This document shows, one piece after another, positions 1-10,321 of a stretch of 64,000 nt of DNA. Location: assembly GCA_015655115.1 (NCBI GenBank), contig JAATFQ010000136.1, positions 1 to 64,000 of the forward strand. Reading direction: 5' to 3'. The notes under the pieces are model-generated. The model saw only the letters and a list, made by a program, of their open reading frames with translations. It made no database searches and was not told the DNA's origin. Every line of letters begins with the position of its first letter. Position 1 is the first letter of the stretch. Position numbers and translations under genes: made by a program. This DNA comes from Sphingobacteriales bacterium. GTDB taxonomy: Bacteria; Bacteroidota; Bacteroidia; Sphingobacteriales; Sphingobacteriaceae.

Positions 1-496
1 TCAGCATTTCACCATTATATACGCCGGCATAATTTCCGGTAGGGATACCAGGATTAGATATTTCTGCGTCAATATGCCCTGTAACAGATACTGTCTGCGG
101 AATATCCATCACATATTTCATGTGGTCCCAACCGATAGAGATACTGTAATTGTCGGCAATAAAATAACCGACACGTAAATTATATTGAGGAATAGAGATC
201 TCCGAAGGATTAATCCAATCCCAACCAAATTTAGATTGCCTGTCATGTGCTACTACATCCTTCAGTGTGAAGTCGTATCCCGGACCTTTAAAGTTGATGT
301 CACTTTTGCCGTACCAGGAATGATTGTATCCCCAGTGTACATAAAAATCTCCCTTTCTGGAGAAATCACGTTTAACCTCATTAGAGAAAATACTCTTTCC
401 AATGATTACTGTCTGGCCGCCGGCCTGATTATCCTGAGCTTTGCTGTTTAAACTAAATACAAGAACGAATAATAATACTAAGTAGCTTTTTTTCAC
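1..496 (-). CDS. Outer-membrane beta-barrel-like protein, N-terminal part (runs off window start)
   Basis: Manual minus-strand translation from GTG at 496: (M)KKSYLVLLFVLVFSLNSKAQDNQAGGQTVIIGKSIFSNEVKRDFSRKGDFYVHWGYNHSWYGKSDINFKGPGYDF..., with signal peptide and aromatic beta-barrel-like pattern; open to position 1. Absent from the ORF track, probably because it is partial with a GTG start. Confidence 0.7.
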   Translation of the reverse strand, partial: MKKSYLVLLFVLVFSLNSKAQDNQAGGQTVIIGKSIFSNEVKRDFSRKGDFYVHWGYNHSWYGKSDINFKGPGYDFTLKDVVAHDRQSKFGWDWINPSEISIPQYNLRVGYFIADNYSISIGWDHMKYVMDIPQTVSVTGHIDAEISNPGIPTGNYAGVYNGEML

Positions 497-607
497 GGCG
501 TAAAACTACTCAAAAAGTATGTTTTAACATATAATTCTTATTATATGACGCGGAAATGGCCATAATTGAGTTAAAAGTATGGCGATGGAAATAGTTATAA
601 CAAAAGA

Positions 608-633
608 AAGCCTACCAATTTTTTGGTAGGCTT
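608..633 (-). terminator. Rho-independent terminator downstream of sucB
   Basis: AAGCCTACCAA-TTTT-TTGGTAGGCTT, 11-bp perfect stem just past the sucB stop. Confidence 0.75.
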
Positions 634-661
634 CTCAATTTTTTTCTAATCCGGTTTATAT

Positions 662-1891
662 TTATACACCTAGTAACAACCTAGCAGGATCTTCCAGTAA
701 TTGTTTAACTCTTACCAAAAACCCAACAGATTCTCTGCCATCGATGATACGGTGATCATAAGATAAAGCAAGGTACATCATTGGGCGGATCACCACTTCT
801 CCTTTTTCGGCAATTGGGCGCTCAATAATATTGTGCATGCCTAAAATTGCAGACTGAGGGGCATTGATGATTGGGGTAGACATCATTGAGCCAAACACAC
901 CACCATTAGTGATCGTGAAAGTACCACCTGTCATTTCTTCAATGGTCAATTTGCTGTCACGTGCTTTCGTAGCCAGTTCAATCACAGCTTTCTCAATCTG
1001 AGCAAGCGACAGGCTTTCTGCATTTCTGATTACCGGTACTACCAATCCTTTAGGGGCAGATACAGCAATAGAAACGTCTACAAAGTCGTTATAAATGATC
1101 GAATCACCATCAATACGTGCATTTACAGAAGGGAAGTCTTTTGCAGCTTCACATACCGCTTTAGTGAAAAAGCTCATAAAGCCCAATCCAACACCATATT
1201 TCTCTTTGAATTTATCCTTGTACTTGCCACGCAGGTCCATGATTGGCTTCATGTTTACCTCATTAAATGTGGTCAGCATGGCTGTTTCATTTTTCACGGC
1301 TACCAAACGCTTGGCTACAGTTTTGCGTAAAGGAGATAATTTCTCTTTACGCTCATTCCTTGCGCCGGCTACAGCTGCCGGAGCAGCAGCCACTGGAGCA
1401 GGAGCTGGTGCTTTAGCAGCAGGTTTGGCTGCATTTAAAGCATCTTCTTTAGTTATCCGGCCATCTACACCAGAACCTTTCACGGCACCAGCTTCAACAC
1501 CTTTTTCTGCAAGGATTTTACCTGCTGCAGGTGATGGAGTACCGGTTGCATAACTATCGCCGCCCTTTTCGGCTACTGGTGCAGCATGTTTATCTGCCGC
1601 AACAGCCGCTTTTTCTGCTGCCGGAGCTTCTTCTTTTGCCGGTGCTGCCGTAGCACCACCTGCTTCAATACTACAAACAACTGCACCGATCGGTAATGTA
1701 TCACCTTCGCTTGCTACTATTTTCAAAGTTCCAGCTTGTTCAGCAGTTAATTCAAAAGTTGCCTTGTCAGACTCTAACTCGGCAATAACTTCATCCATCT
1801 CTACCGCATCACCATCATTTTTTACCCAACGTGATAAAACAACTTCTGTAATCGACTCTCCTACTGGTGGAACTTTTATTTCTAGACCCAT
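662..1891 (-). CDS. sucB: Dihydrolipoyllysine-residue succinyltransferase, E2 of 2-oxoglutarate dehydrogenase
   Basis: Lipoyl domain ([11 protein letters not shown]), peripheral subunit-binding domain, catalytic domain ending [26 protein letters not shown]. Confidence 0.95.
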   Translation of the reverse strand: MGLEIKVPPVGESITEVVLSRWVKNDGDAVEMDEVIAELESDKATFELTAEQAGTLKIVASEGDTLPIGAVVCSIEAGGATAAPAKEEAPAAEKAAVAADKHAAPVAEKGGDSYATGTPSPAAGKILAEKGVEAGAVKGSGVDGRITKEDALNAAKPAAKAPAPAPVAAAPAAVAGARNERKEKLSPLRKTVAKRLVAVKNETAMLTTFNEVNMKPIMDLRGKYKDKFKEKYGVGLGFMSFFTKAVCEAAKDFPSVNARIDGDSIIYNDFVDVSIAVSAPKGLVVPVIRNAESLSLAQIEKAVIELATKARDSKLTIEEMTGGTFTITNGGVFGSMMSTPIINAPQSAILGMHNIIERPIAEKGEVVIRPMMYLALSYDHRIIDGRESVGFLVRVKQLLEDPARLLLGV

Positions 1892-1916
1892 AACTGATTG
1901 TATTATTATTTTTTTA

Positions 1917-4712
1917 TTAATCTACATTATACACTTTACTCACTGATTTCTTAGCGATCTTCTGATCTTGCTCTGTAACAGCCATCTCGAACGACTTGGC
2001 CAGGATATATGCCTGCTGATCTGCATGCTGCTTGGCAAAACCTGATGCTGTGCTGCTGCTTTCTTTCCGTGATATTACCTCAATATCGCTGAAAGCAGTT
2101 TTCCTGGTTTTACGCAACAGGTACGGCCATGCACCCATGTTCTCAGGCTCTTCCTGTACCCATACCGCTTCTTTCGCATTTTTATAGCGTTTGTAAACGG
2201 CTTCCATCTGTGCCAGTGGTGTTGGGTACAATTGCTCAACACGTACAATAGCAACATCTTTGATCTCTTCTTTTTGCTGTTTCTCCAACAACTCATAATA
2301 GATCTTGCCACTGCAATACAATACTCTTCTTACCGCCGCAGCCTTCACGTTTACATCGTCAATAACCTCCTGAAATTTACCTTCAGTAAACTCTTCCAGT
2401 TTAGACACGCACATTGGATGGCGCAATAAACTTTTTGGCGTAAACACGATCAGGGGCTTCCTGAAATCACGTTTAAACTGACGGCGTATAGCGTGGAAGA
2501 AGTTGGCCGGGGTAGTACAGTTGGTTACCTGCATATTATAATCGGCACAAAGTTCCATAAAGCGCTCAATCCTTGCAGAAGAGTGCTCCGGACCTTGACC
2601 CTCGTAGCCATGCGGCAATAAAAGGACTAATCCGTTTTCACGCTGCCATTTTGTTTCAGCACTTGCAATATACTGATCTACTACAATTTGAGCTCCGTTA
2701 AAGAAATCGCCGAACTGAGCTTCCCAAATAGTTAAAGCATTTGGATTGGCCATAGCATATCCATACTCAAAACCCAATACACCGTATTCAGATAAATGCG
2801 AGTTGTAAATATCAAATGGTGCCTGCTGATCTGAAAGATTTGCTAATGGGATATATTCCTCTTCAGAGTCTTCCAGTGTCAATACAGCATGCCGGTGAGA
2901 GAAAGTACCACGCTCTACATCCTGCCCGCTTAAGCGCACACGTTTTCCTTCAGTAAGCAATGTAGCGTAAGCCATCTGCTCACCCATGGCCCAGTCAAAC
3001 ACATGTGTGGAAACTGCCATTTTATTACGCTCGGCAAATAATTTCTCAATCTTCTTGAAAAATGTCTTGCCTTCCGGTAAGGTGCTTATTCTTTTAGCTA
3101 TTTCCAGTAAAGTGCTTTTCTTTACTGAAGTATCTGGTGAAACCTTAAAATCTTCTGCTGTAGCCAGGCGCATATCAGACCATGCTCCCGCAAATTTAAC
3201 ATCCTGATAAGTAGAGGTAATCTCTTTAGCCTCATTGAGCCTTTGCTGCAGGATACCACGGAATTCAACTTCCATCTCCTTAGCCAGGCTGGCTTCGAGT
3301 GCTCCTTCATTTATCAGCTGGTTAATATAAATATCCCTTGGATTTGCATGCTGCTCAATGAGCTTGTACAATACAGGCTGTGTAAACTTAGGCTCATCGG
3401 CCTCGTTATGCCCAAACCTGCGGTAGCAAAGGATATCAATAAATACATCGTTTTTATACTTCTGACGGTATTCCATAGCCAGGTTAATGGCATATACCAA
3501 GGCTTCGACATCATCTCCGTTTACGTGGAATACAGGCGACAAGGTTACCTTTGCAATATCAGTACAATAAGTACTTGTACGTGCATCTTTATAGTTGGTA
3601 GTAAAACCTACCTGGTTATTGATCACAAGATGGATAGTTCCGCCTGTTTTATAACCATCAAGTCCTGCCATTTGTATCACTTCATATACAATACCCTGAC
3701 CGGCAATAGAAGCATCACCATGAATAAGGATAGGTGCAATACGTGAATTATCGCCATCATATTTAAAGTCGATCTTCGAACGCGTCATCCCTTCTACTAC
3801 GCCATTTACTGTTTCCAGGTGAGATGGATTAGGACAAAGGCTTAAATGCACATTTTTACCGTCGTTGGTAGTCACATCAGTAGAGTAGCCTAAATGGTAT
3901 TTCACATCTCCCCCAAAAGGAGAATCAGCACTGTAGCCCTTGCCTTCAAACTCTGCAAAAATATCTTTATACGTTTTCTGCATAATATTGGCTAGAACGT
4001 TTAAGCGGCCACGGTGAGCCATACCGATAACGAATTCTTCAATACCAATAGCAGCCCCCTTTTCAATTACTGAATCCAGTGCCGGAATCAGTGCTTCAGC
4101 ACCTTCCAGTGAAAAACGCTTTTGTCCGAGAAACTTTGTTCCGAGGAAGTTTTCAAAGCTAACCGCCTCATTTAATTTTTTCAGGATACGTCTTTTCTCA
4201 TCGATAGAGAAGTTCGGCGTATTCTGTACGCTTTCCATCTTGTTCTCAATCCAGCTTAAAACTTCAGGATTGCGGACAAACTTATATTCGGCGCCCACAG
4301 ACCTGCAATAGGTCTTTTTCAGGAAAGCAATAATATCGCTCAGCTTGGCCGGACCGATACCTATTTGCACACCGGCAGTAAATACAGTATCCAAATCCGC
4401 TTCACTGAGGTTGAAATTTTCAAGATCGAGTGTTGGCAAGTGATGGCGCCTGGCCCTCACCGGATTAGTCTGCGTAAATAAATGCCCACGCTGGCGATAC
4501 CCAGCAATCAGGTTCAGGACATTTATTTCCTTTAAAAATTGTTCAGGAGTGCCCTCGCTAGCAGTTGGGGCATCAGCCCCTCTTCCAAAATCAAAACCCT
4601 CAAAGAATTTCTGCCAGCCAAATTCAACTGCATCAGGATCTTCTTTGTAAGTTTTATATATAGAGTCGACGTATTCGGCATTTGCGCCGTTGAGATAAGA
4701 TAAATTATCCAT
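1917..4712 (-). CDS. sucA: 2-oxoglutarate dehydrogenase E1 component
   Basis: 931 aa; [22 protein letters not shown]-terminus, [54 protein letters not shown]. Confidence 0.97.
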   Translation of the reverse strand: MDNLSYLNGANAEYVDSIYKTYKEDPDAVEFGWQKFFEGFDFGRGADAPTASEGTPEQFLKEINVLNLIAGYRQRGHLFTQTNPVRARRHHLPTLDLENFNLSEADLDTVFTAGVQIGIGPAKLSDIIAFLKKTYCRSVGAEYKFVRNPEVLSWIENKMESVQNTPNFSIDEKRRILKKLNEAVSFENFLGTKFLGQKRFSLEGAEALIPALDSVIEKGAAIGIEEFVIGMAHRGRLNVLANIMQKTYKDIFAEFEGKGYSADSPFGGDVKYHLGYSTDVTTNDGKNVHLSLCPNPSHLETVNGVVEGMTRSKIDFKYDGDNSRIAPILIHGDASIAGQGIVYEVIQMAGLDGYKTGGTIHLVINNQVGFTTNYKDARTSTYCTDIAKVTLSPVFHVNGDDVEALVYAINLAMEYRQKYKNDVFIDILCYRRFGHNEADEPKFTQPVLYKLIEQHANPRDIYINQLINEGALEASLAKEMEVEFRGILQQRLNEAKEITSTYQDVKFAGAWSDMRLATAEDFKVSPDTSVKKSTLLEIAKRISTLPEGKTFFKKIEKLFAERNKMAVSTHVFDWAMGEQMAYATLLTEGKRVRLSGQDVERGTFSHRHAVLTLEDSEEEYIPLANLSDQQAPFDIYNSHLSEYGVLGFEYGYAMANPNALTIWEAQFGDFFNGAQIVVDQYIASAETKWQRENGLVLLLPHGYEGQGPEHSSARIERFMELCADYNMQVTNCTTPANFFHAIRRQFKRDFRKPLIVFTPKSLLRHPMCVSKLEEFTEGKFQEVIDDVNVKAAAVRRVLYCSGKIYYELLEKQQKEEIKDVAIVRVEQLYPTPLAQMEAVYKRYKNAKEAVWVQEEPENMGAWPYLLRKTRKTAFSDIEVISRKESSSTASGFAKQHADQQAYILAKSFEMAVTEQDQKIAKKSVSKVYNVD

Positions 4713-4737
4713 TGTATAAGAATTGGTATAAGTACGG

Positions 4738-4745
4738 CAAAATTA
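4738..4745 (-). promoter_or_regulatory. Candidate -7 element (TAATTTTG) of the sucAB operon
   Basis: Minus-strand TAATTTTG matches TAnnTTTG, 25 bp upstream of the sucA start; no clear -33 match. Confidence 0.45.
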
Positions 4746-4766
4746 GGATTTTACCTTATAAAACAG

Positions 4767-5645
4767 TTATAATTCTTCAAGAAAATCAACGATGTCACAA
4801 ACGTTCTTTAATGGTGTAAGGCGGTCATCAACCAGAACATCAAATTCTGATATTAAACTCCCGGCAACCAGTAACGGAACATTGAGGTGATCCATCACTT
4901 TCCCTATTATTTTATTTACATTTTTACCCAGGTTCAAAGAGGTCAACACGATAAAGGCATAATCCGGATGATAGGATTCTACAACTTTTTTCACATCACT
5001 ATAAGGAATTTCCTGCCCCAGATACATCGTATCCATACCGCATTTTTTTAATAAGTAGCGGGCAAACAGCAGTCCGGTTTCATGCATCTCTGTTTCAGGC
5101 AAAAACAGCAGAAACCGCTTCGGATCTTTCCGTTTGGGTTTTACCACTTTATCGATCTCCACAATAATCCGGTCGCGGATTAAATTGGAAGCAAAGTGCT
5201 CATGAGAGGGGTCGATGGTACCTGTTTGCCATAACATCCCTACTCTTTTCATATATGGGAACAGGACAGTATCCATTGTCTTGGTAAGCCCCATTTCTGA
5301 TATACATCCCGACAAGATATTAGCAATAGCCACTTCATCATACTTTAAGGTAGCTTCGGCAAGGCTTAATAACTGAATAGAATCATTGCTGTACTTAGAT
5401 TGCAACTGGATAACCAGATCGGCAATCTGTTGTTTGCCCATCTGAGCAATCCTGCTGATTTTATAGCCGTTTTCATTTAAGGCTACGATATTCAGTAAAA
5501 GCTTAAGATCATTATCATCATAATACCTGATGTTGGTAGGAGTCCGCTTGGCCGGCACAAGGTTATATCTTGTTTCCCATGCCCTTATGGTATGTGCTTT
5601 GATGCCTATAAGGCCTTCTATATCGCTGATTGAAAATTTTCTCAC
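4767..5645 (-). CDS. MerR-family regulator with C-terminal cobalamin-binding domain (CarH/LitR-like)
   Basis: N-terminal MerR HTH (SISDIEGLIGIKAHTIRAWETRYNLVPAKRTPTNIRYY); W-x9-EH (WQTGTIDPSHEH); E-x-H-x-x-G (EMHETG). GTG start. Confidence 0.88.
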   Translation of the reverse strand: MRKFSISDIEGLIGIKAHTIRAWETRYNLVPAKRTPTNIRYYDDNDLKLLLNIVALNENGYKISRIAQMGKQQIADLVIQLQSKYSNDSIQLLSLAEATLKYDEVAIANILSGCISEMGLTKTMDTVLFPYMKRVGMLWQTGTIDPSHEHFASNLIRDRIIVEIDKVVKPKRKDPKRFLLFLPETEMHETGLLFARYLLKKCGMDTMYLGQEIPYSDVKKVVESYHPDYAFIVLTSLNLGKNVNKIIGKVMDHLNVPLLVAGSLISEFDVLVDDRLTPLKNVCDIVDFLEEL

Positions 5646-5764
5646 TACTATTCTAACAACAAAAGTTAAACAAACTTGTTTTAAAAAACCATTTTTGTCT
5701 AACTTAGTAAAAAATAAACAAAATCAGCCCGGAAAAAGGGAGCTACCTTATCAATCAGGAACTT

Positions 5765-7018
5765 TTATACAATCTGATCTTCATTCACCAGTATTTTCAG
5801 GTGCTTATCCAGATCGAATGTACTTTTTGAAACCGGACTCTTCCCACCGTCAGCTACATTTGCCCAATTGCCCCAATTACTCGCCGGAGAATAATCAATC
5901 AGCTTTTCCTCAAAATAGAAAGCACCACTTGTCCAGCTCACCTTTGAGATGTGGATCAGGTAAGTAGCAACAAGCAATCGCGCATGATGCGGTATAAATC
6001 CAGTATGGTTAAGCTCATACATATATTGATCTACCAGCGGATGCCCTGTGTCTGCATTTTTCCATCGCTGAAACTGCAGGGCCTCCCTTTCTAAATTATA
6101 AGAACTCTCTACAAAAACCCCCGGCTCTTTCAGGAAATTACCGTTATGTTTCTTGAACATAAACCTGAAATAATCTCTCGATAATAAACCCAGGATCAGG
6201 TTGCTGAAATTACTGTTTGAACCAAACTCCTGCTCGGCACCTTTTATTGCCCAATAGACTTTTCGCGGCGACAAACAGCCCAGGGCAAGCCATGGTGAAA
6301 GACGGGATGAATATTTTGGTTTATACCCCTGGGTACGGCTGCTTACTTTAGCATAAATTTCCGATCCTTCTTCAAACAGCTCCTGCAAATGTTTTATTCC
6401 TTCTTCTTCACCACCGCGCAACTCCTCTGTGGCTATTGTTTCGAAATGCGGCAGCGTGCCCCAATCTTCAACTGGTACAAATGCAATAACTTCTGGCGCT
6501 GTAAAACATGCTTTTACAATAGCATCTCTTTCCGTTTTCTTTTTAAACTGGGCAAATACATCAGGAATATCTTTTATTGGAAAGGGCAGATCTTCCTTAT
6601 TGTATAAAGTATGGCCCACAAAGTGCTTCAGGTTAATTTTGATTTTCCATAAAGCGTCCTCTACGTGCGAAGAAACCGTAGTCTCTGCGGTGGCTACCTC
6701 TCTGTGATGATAAACTTCTGCTATATCGTATTTTTGTACCAGCAACGGCAAATGGTCTTCAGGTTTACCCTCAATAATAAGAAGATTGCCTCCGATTTTC
6801 TTCAGAGCGTTTCTTAATGCAGCTACACTTTCAATTAAAAACTGCACCTGGCTATCTCCATGCACTGTTTCACAGCCTTCCATGAATTCACAATAGCGCG
6901 GATCAAAGAAATAAACAGGCAGGATGGAGTCAGATTTAGCAATTGCCTCCACTAACATTTCATTGTCATGTAACCGCAGATCATTCCTAAACCAGACAAG
7001 TATTTTCCTCAGTTTCAT
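5765..7018 (-). CDS. DASH-family cryptochrome/photolyase
   Basis: KILVWFRNDLRLHDNEML start, photolyase domain with DASH-like EDLPFPIKDIPDVFAQFKKKTE and GCLSPRKVYWAI. Confidence 0.88.
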   Translation of the reverse strand: MKLRKILVWFRNDLRLHDNEMLVEAIAKSDSILPVYFFDPRYCEFMEGCETVHGDSQVQFLIESVAALRNALKKIGGNLLIIEGKPEDHLPLLVQKYDIAEVYHHREVATAETTVSSHVEDALWKIKINLKHFVGHTLYNKEDLPFPIKDIPDVFAQFKKKTERDAIVKACFTAPEVIAFVPVEDWGTLPHFETIATEELRGGEEEGIKHLQELFEEGSEIYAKVSSRTQGYKPKYSSRLSPWLALGCLSPRKVYWAIKGAEQEFGSNSNFSNLILGLLSRDYFRFMFKKHNGNFLKEPGVFVESSYNLEREALQFQRWKNADTGHPLVDQYMYELNHTGFIPHHARLLVATYLIHISKVSWTSGAFYFEEKLIDYSPASNWGNWANVADGGKSPVSKSTFDLDKHLKILVNEDQIV

Positions 7019-7048
7019 TTAATTTAGAATAATGTGTATTATGGATAC

Positions 7049-7056
7049 CAAAAATA
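7049..7056 (-). promoter_or_regulatory. Candidate cryDASH promoter: TTG-N17-TATTTTTG
   Basis: Minus strand GTTGTTAGAAAAAAAATGGTATATTTTTGG gives TTG, 17-nt spacer, then TATTTTTG (TAnnTTTG). Confidence 0.5.
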
Positions 7057-7174
7057 TACCATTTTTTTTCTAACAACTAATGCACAAAGTAATATTTACA
7101 TAAGCAACACAAAAGTTCATAAGAAATCACAATGTTTTTACAAAACATAAAAATCACATTTCGGTTATTAAGAT

Positions 7175-8080
7175 ATGGATGAACATATACTAATTACGGG
7201 TGCCACGGGCATGTTAGGCAAAAATCTGATCGCTGCGCTACGCTATCGTGGATACCGGGTGTCTGTCCTTGCCAGGAAACCACAACAAATAAAAGATGTA
7301 AATGTTTACCTGTGGGATGTTGATCAGCAGGAAATTGACACAAACTGCCTTACTGGCGTAGATAGCATCATACATATGGCCGGAGAAAATATCTCCAGCG
7401 AAAAATGGTCGCCCGCCCGCAAGAAAAAGATTGTTGACAGCCGGGTGTTATCTACTGCACTGTTGTACAAGGCTCTTGCCACCACTAAAAATCAGGTTCA
7501 GCATTTTATCTCCGCATCTGCTGTAGGTTATTATGGTAACCGCTCCGACGAAATCTTAAGCGAAGACAGCATTGCGGGAAATGATTTCCTTGCCGATTGC
7601 TGTGTACAATGGGAAAATGCGGTGGACAAAGGTAAATCTCAGGGACTGAGAGTGGTGAAAATCCGTACGGGTGTGGTATTAAGTAAAGAAGGCGGAGCAC
7701 TTCCGGCAATGGCGACACCTGTAAAATGGTTTGCAGGAGCCCCTTTGGGCAGTGGCAGACAATGGATGCCCTGGATTCATCATCAGGATATGACCCGGAT
7801 TTATATCCATGCGCTGGAGAATAAACAGATGACAGGTGCATATAATGCCTTTGCTCCTTTTCCGGTGACAAATGCAACGATCACTAAGGCTATAGCCAAA
7901 AAATTGCATCGCCCGGTATGGCCCTTTAATGTTCCGGAAAAAGTTATGAACGTTATTTTAGGGGAAATGAGCGCTATAGTACTCAACAGCACAAACACCA
8001 CTGCACAGCGTTTACTGGATACCGGATTTATTTTCAATTATACTTTGCTGGATAACGCATTATCCGATATTTACGGGTAA
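7175..8080 (+). CDS. TIGR01777-type NAD-dependent epimerase/dehydratase
   Basis: ILITGATGMLGKNLIAALRYRGYRVSVLARKP; SAVGYYGNRSDEILSEDS; divergent from cryDASH and abutting the photolyase gene. Confidence 0.88.
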   Translation: MDEHILITGATGMLGKNLIAALRYRGYRVSVLARKPQQIKDVNVYLWDVDQQEIDTNCLTGVDSIIHMAGENISSEKWSPARKKKIVDSRVLSTALLYKALATTKNQVQHFISASAVGYYGNRSDEILSEDSIAGNDFLADCCVQWENAVDKGKSQGLRVVKIRTGVVLSKEGGALPAMATPVKWFAGAPLGSGRQWMPWIHHQDMTRIYIHALENKQMTGAYNAFAPFPVTNATITKAIAKKLHRPVWPFNVPEKVMNVILGEMSAIVLNSTNTTAQRLLDTGFIFNYTLLDNALSDIYG

Positions 8081-9381
8081 TGAAGAAAGAAATCAATATC
8101 TGCTGGCTCCGAAGGGATTTAAGATTAACAGATAATGCCGCGATTTATCATGCGCTGAAAGCTGGTGTACCTGTCTTACTGGTATTTATATTTGACAAGA
8201 ATATTCTGGGCGACCTGACGGATAAATCTGATGCAAGGGTTACTTTTATCTACCATACTCTTCAGGAGCTGAATAAGAAACTCCATACTTATGGCTCCTC
8301 TCTTTTGATTAAACACGGAACGCCTGAAGAGGCATGGCAGGAAATTCTTAATGACTACACCGTTAAAGGTGTATACACAAATCATGATTATGAACCTTAC
8401 GCAATAGAGCGCGATGATGCATTGGGTGAATTCCTCCGTTCGGAGGATATTCCTTTCTATACCTATAAAGATCAGGCGATATTCGAAAAGGATGAAATCA
8501 CGAAAGCTGATGGAAAACCTTACACGGTATTTACACCCTATTTCCGTCAGTGGCACCAAAAACTGGACAGCTTTTATCTAAAGGCTTATCCTGTAGAAAA
8601 ATATTTGTCAGGCCTATTTCAAACGGAAGGTTCGCCCGTACCTTCCCTTTCAGATCTTGGCTTTATCGCGTCAGAAATGGAATTTCCGCCGCTGAGCTTT
8701 GAAGATAAACTGGCTGCTTATGAAGAAAGAAGAGATTTCCCTGCAGATGATGCGACCACTCATATTGGGTTACACCTCCGCTTTGGAACGGTAAGTATAA
8801 GGGAAGCCGCAGGGAAAGCAGTGGAGGCAAAGGCGCACAAATGGCTTTCGGAACTGGCATGGAGAGATTTCTACATGATGATCTTATGGCATTTTCCACA
8901 GGTGGCTGCGAAATCTTTTAAACCAGCATATGATAATATCAAATGGCTGAATGACGAGAAAGACTTTGAAGCCTGGAAAAATGGCAAAACAGGGTATCCT
9001 ATTGTCGATGCAGGAATGAATCAGCTGAACCAGACCGGTTATATGCATAACCGCGTGCGGATGATTGTAGGGAGTTTCCTCACTAAACATCTATTAATTG
9101 ACTGGCGCTGGGGTGAAGCTTATTTTGCGGAGAAGCTGCTGGATTATGAAATGGCGAGTAATGTTGGCGGATGGCAATGGGCATGTGGCTGCGGCAATGA
9201 TGCGGCACCTTATTTCAGGGTGTTTAATCCGGAATTGCAGGCGAAGAAGTTTGACCCGCAAAATACTTACATCTATAAATGGGCACCGGAATATAAGCAA
9301 CTTCAGCAACCGCAGCCTATTGTAGACCATGCTTTTGCAAGAGACAGGATATTGAGGGTTTTTAAAGAAGCCTTAGCTTAG
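8080..9381 (+). CDS. Deoxyribodipyrimidine photolyase / cryptochrome family
   Basis: INICWLRRDLRLTDNAAIYHAL; WRDFYMMILWHFP; MASNVGGWQWACGCGNDAAPYFRVFNP. Confidence 0.92.
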   Translation: MKKEINICWLRRDLRLTDNAAIYHALKAGVPVLLVFIFDKNILGDLTDKSDARVTFIYHTLQELNKKLHTYGSSLLIKHGTPEEAWQEILNDYTVKGVYTNHDYEPYAIERDDALGEFLRSEDIPFYTYKDQAIFEKDEITKADGKPYTVFTPYFRQWHQKLDSFYLKAYPVEKYLSGLFQTEGSPVPSLSDLGFIASEMEFPPLSFEDKLAAYEERRDFPADDATTHIGLHLRFGTVSIREAAGKAVEAKAHKWLSELAWRDFYMMILWHFPQVAAKSFKPAYDNIKWLNDEKDFEAWKNGKTGYPIVDAGMNQLNQTGYMHNRVRMIVGSFLTKHLLIDWRWGEAYFAEKLLDYEMASNVGGWQWACGCGNDAAPYFRVFNPELQAKKFDPQNTYIYKWAPEYKQLQQPQPIVDHAFARDRILRVFKEALA

Positions 9382-9560
9382 TATTTGTTAGTAAAGAACC
9401 AATTTATTACCTTAATGTAATATTACAGTTACAATTAGTTATTGTAAAGGCGAGAATTAAATGTTACCACCTAAATTAAATTACCCTAACGAGACGAATT
9501 AAATATTTAATAAAAAACATCATTAACTTGTTGATTATTTAATAACCTAAACAAGTAAAG

Positions 9561-10223
9561 ATGAAAAAGATTTATCTCTTATTAGGATTGCTTTCTATAG
9601 CAATCATTTCTTGCAAAAAAGATACAGTGGATATCAATTCTGCTAATGGCGATGCTCAAACTACTAATTACTACAAAATTGGAACTAAACTGGATATTAT
9701 AGGCAAAAATATTATCAATCCTGGTAATTTCACAACAAGCTATGTATGGTTCCCTCCAGAAGCACCTAATCCATTGAACCATCCGGACCTGGCACTAAAC
9801 GATTATAAATTAGATACAGAGATTGCAAGATCGACTAACGGATTGTATTCATTATTTTTCCAAACGGATGGAAATCTTGTATTATATAAGAGATCAAGTC
9901 CAAATGGTGATATAATATGGAGCCCAGCGCTTTGGGCAACAAATAAATATCTTCCATATTCAGTTCCTAGCAATACTAACGTCATCCCAATTACTACCTT
10001 TCAAATTGATGGCAATATTATATGTAAAGGATCAACAAGCAACGTATATTGGGCATCGAATATTACAACAAACAACGCCATATGGGTATTACAAACCGAT
10101 GGTAATTTAGTAGGTTATAACTCTACTGGGCACGGTGTTATTTCAGGCCCACCATTTGCCGCAACCTTTACTGATGGCGGTAGGGTAAGTAATAACTTTG
10201 GAAAAATGGGTAAAGTAAAGTAG
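9561..10223 (+). CDS. Lipoprotein with bulb-type (B_lectin-like) domain
   Basis: Lipobox AIISC; QTDGNLVLY fits the monocot-lectin motif QxDxNxVxY, with related QIDGNIICK and QTDGNLVGY. Confidence 0.75.
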   Translation: MKKIYLLLGLLSIAIISCKKDTVDINSANGDAQTTNYYKIGTKLDIIGKNIINPGNFTTSYVWFPPEAPNPLNHPDLALNDYKLDTEIARSTNGLYSLFFQTDGNLVLYKRSSPNGDIIWSPALWATNKYLPYSVPSNTNVIPITTFQIDGNIICKGSTSNVYWASNITTNNAIWVLQTDGNLVGYNSTGHGVISGPPFAATFTDGGRVSNNFGKMGKVK

Positions 10224-10263
10224 TCTAGGAGAAATTACCCTTATATCCTGTGAGATATAATTA

Positions 10264-10311
10264 GTAATAAAAAGGCTTATCATGGTTTTAATCATACGGC
10301 CTTTTTATTAC
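10264..10311. terminator. Bidirectional terminator between convergent genes
   Basis: GTAATAAAAAGGC ... GCCTTTTTATTAC, 13-bp perfect inverted repeat between stops of convergent CDS. Confidence 0.75.
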
Positions 10312-10321
10312 TGCTTAAATA

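Noticed and set aside
1095-1553. 152-aa plus-strand ORF inside sucB
   Set aside because: Antisense artefact over the Ala/Pro-rich linker of the E2 gene.
3243-3746. 167-aa plus-strand ORF inside sucA
   Set aside because: Antisense to sucA; no credible protein family.
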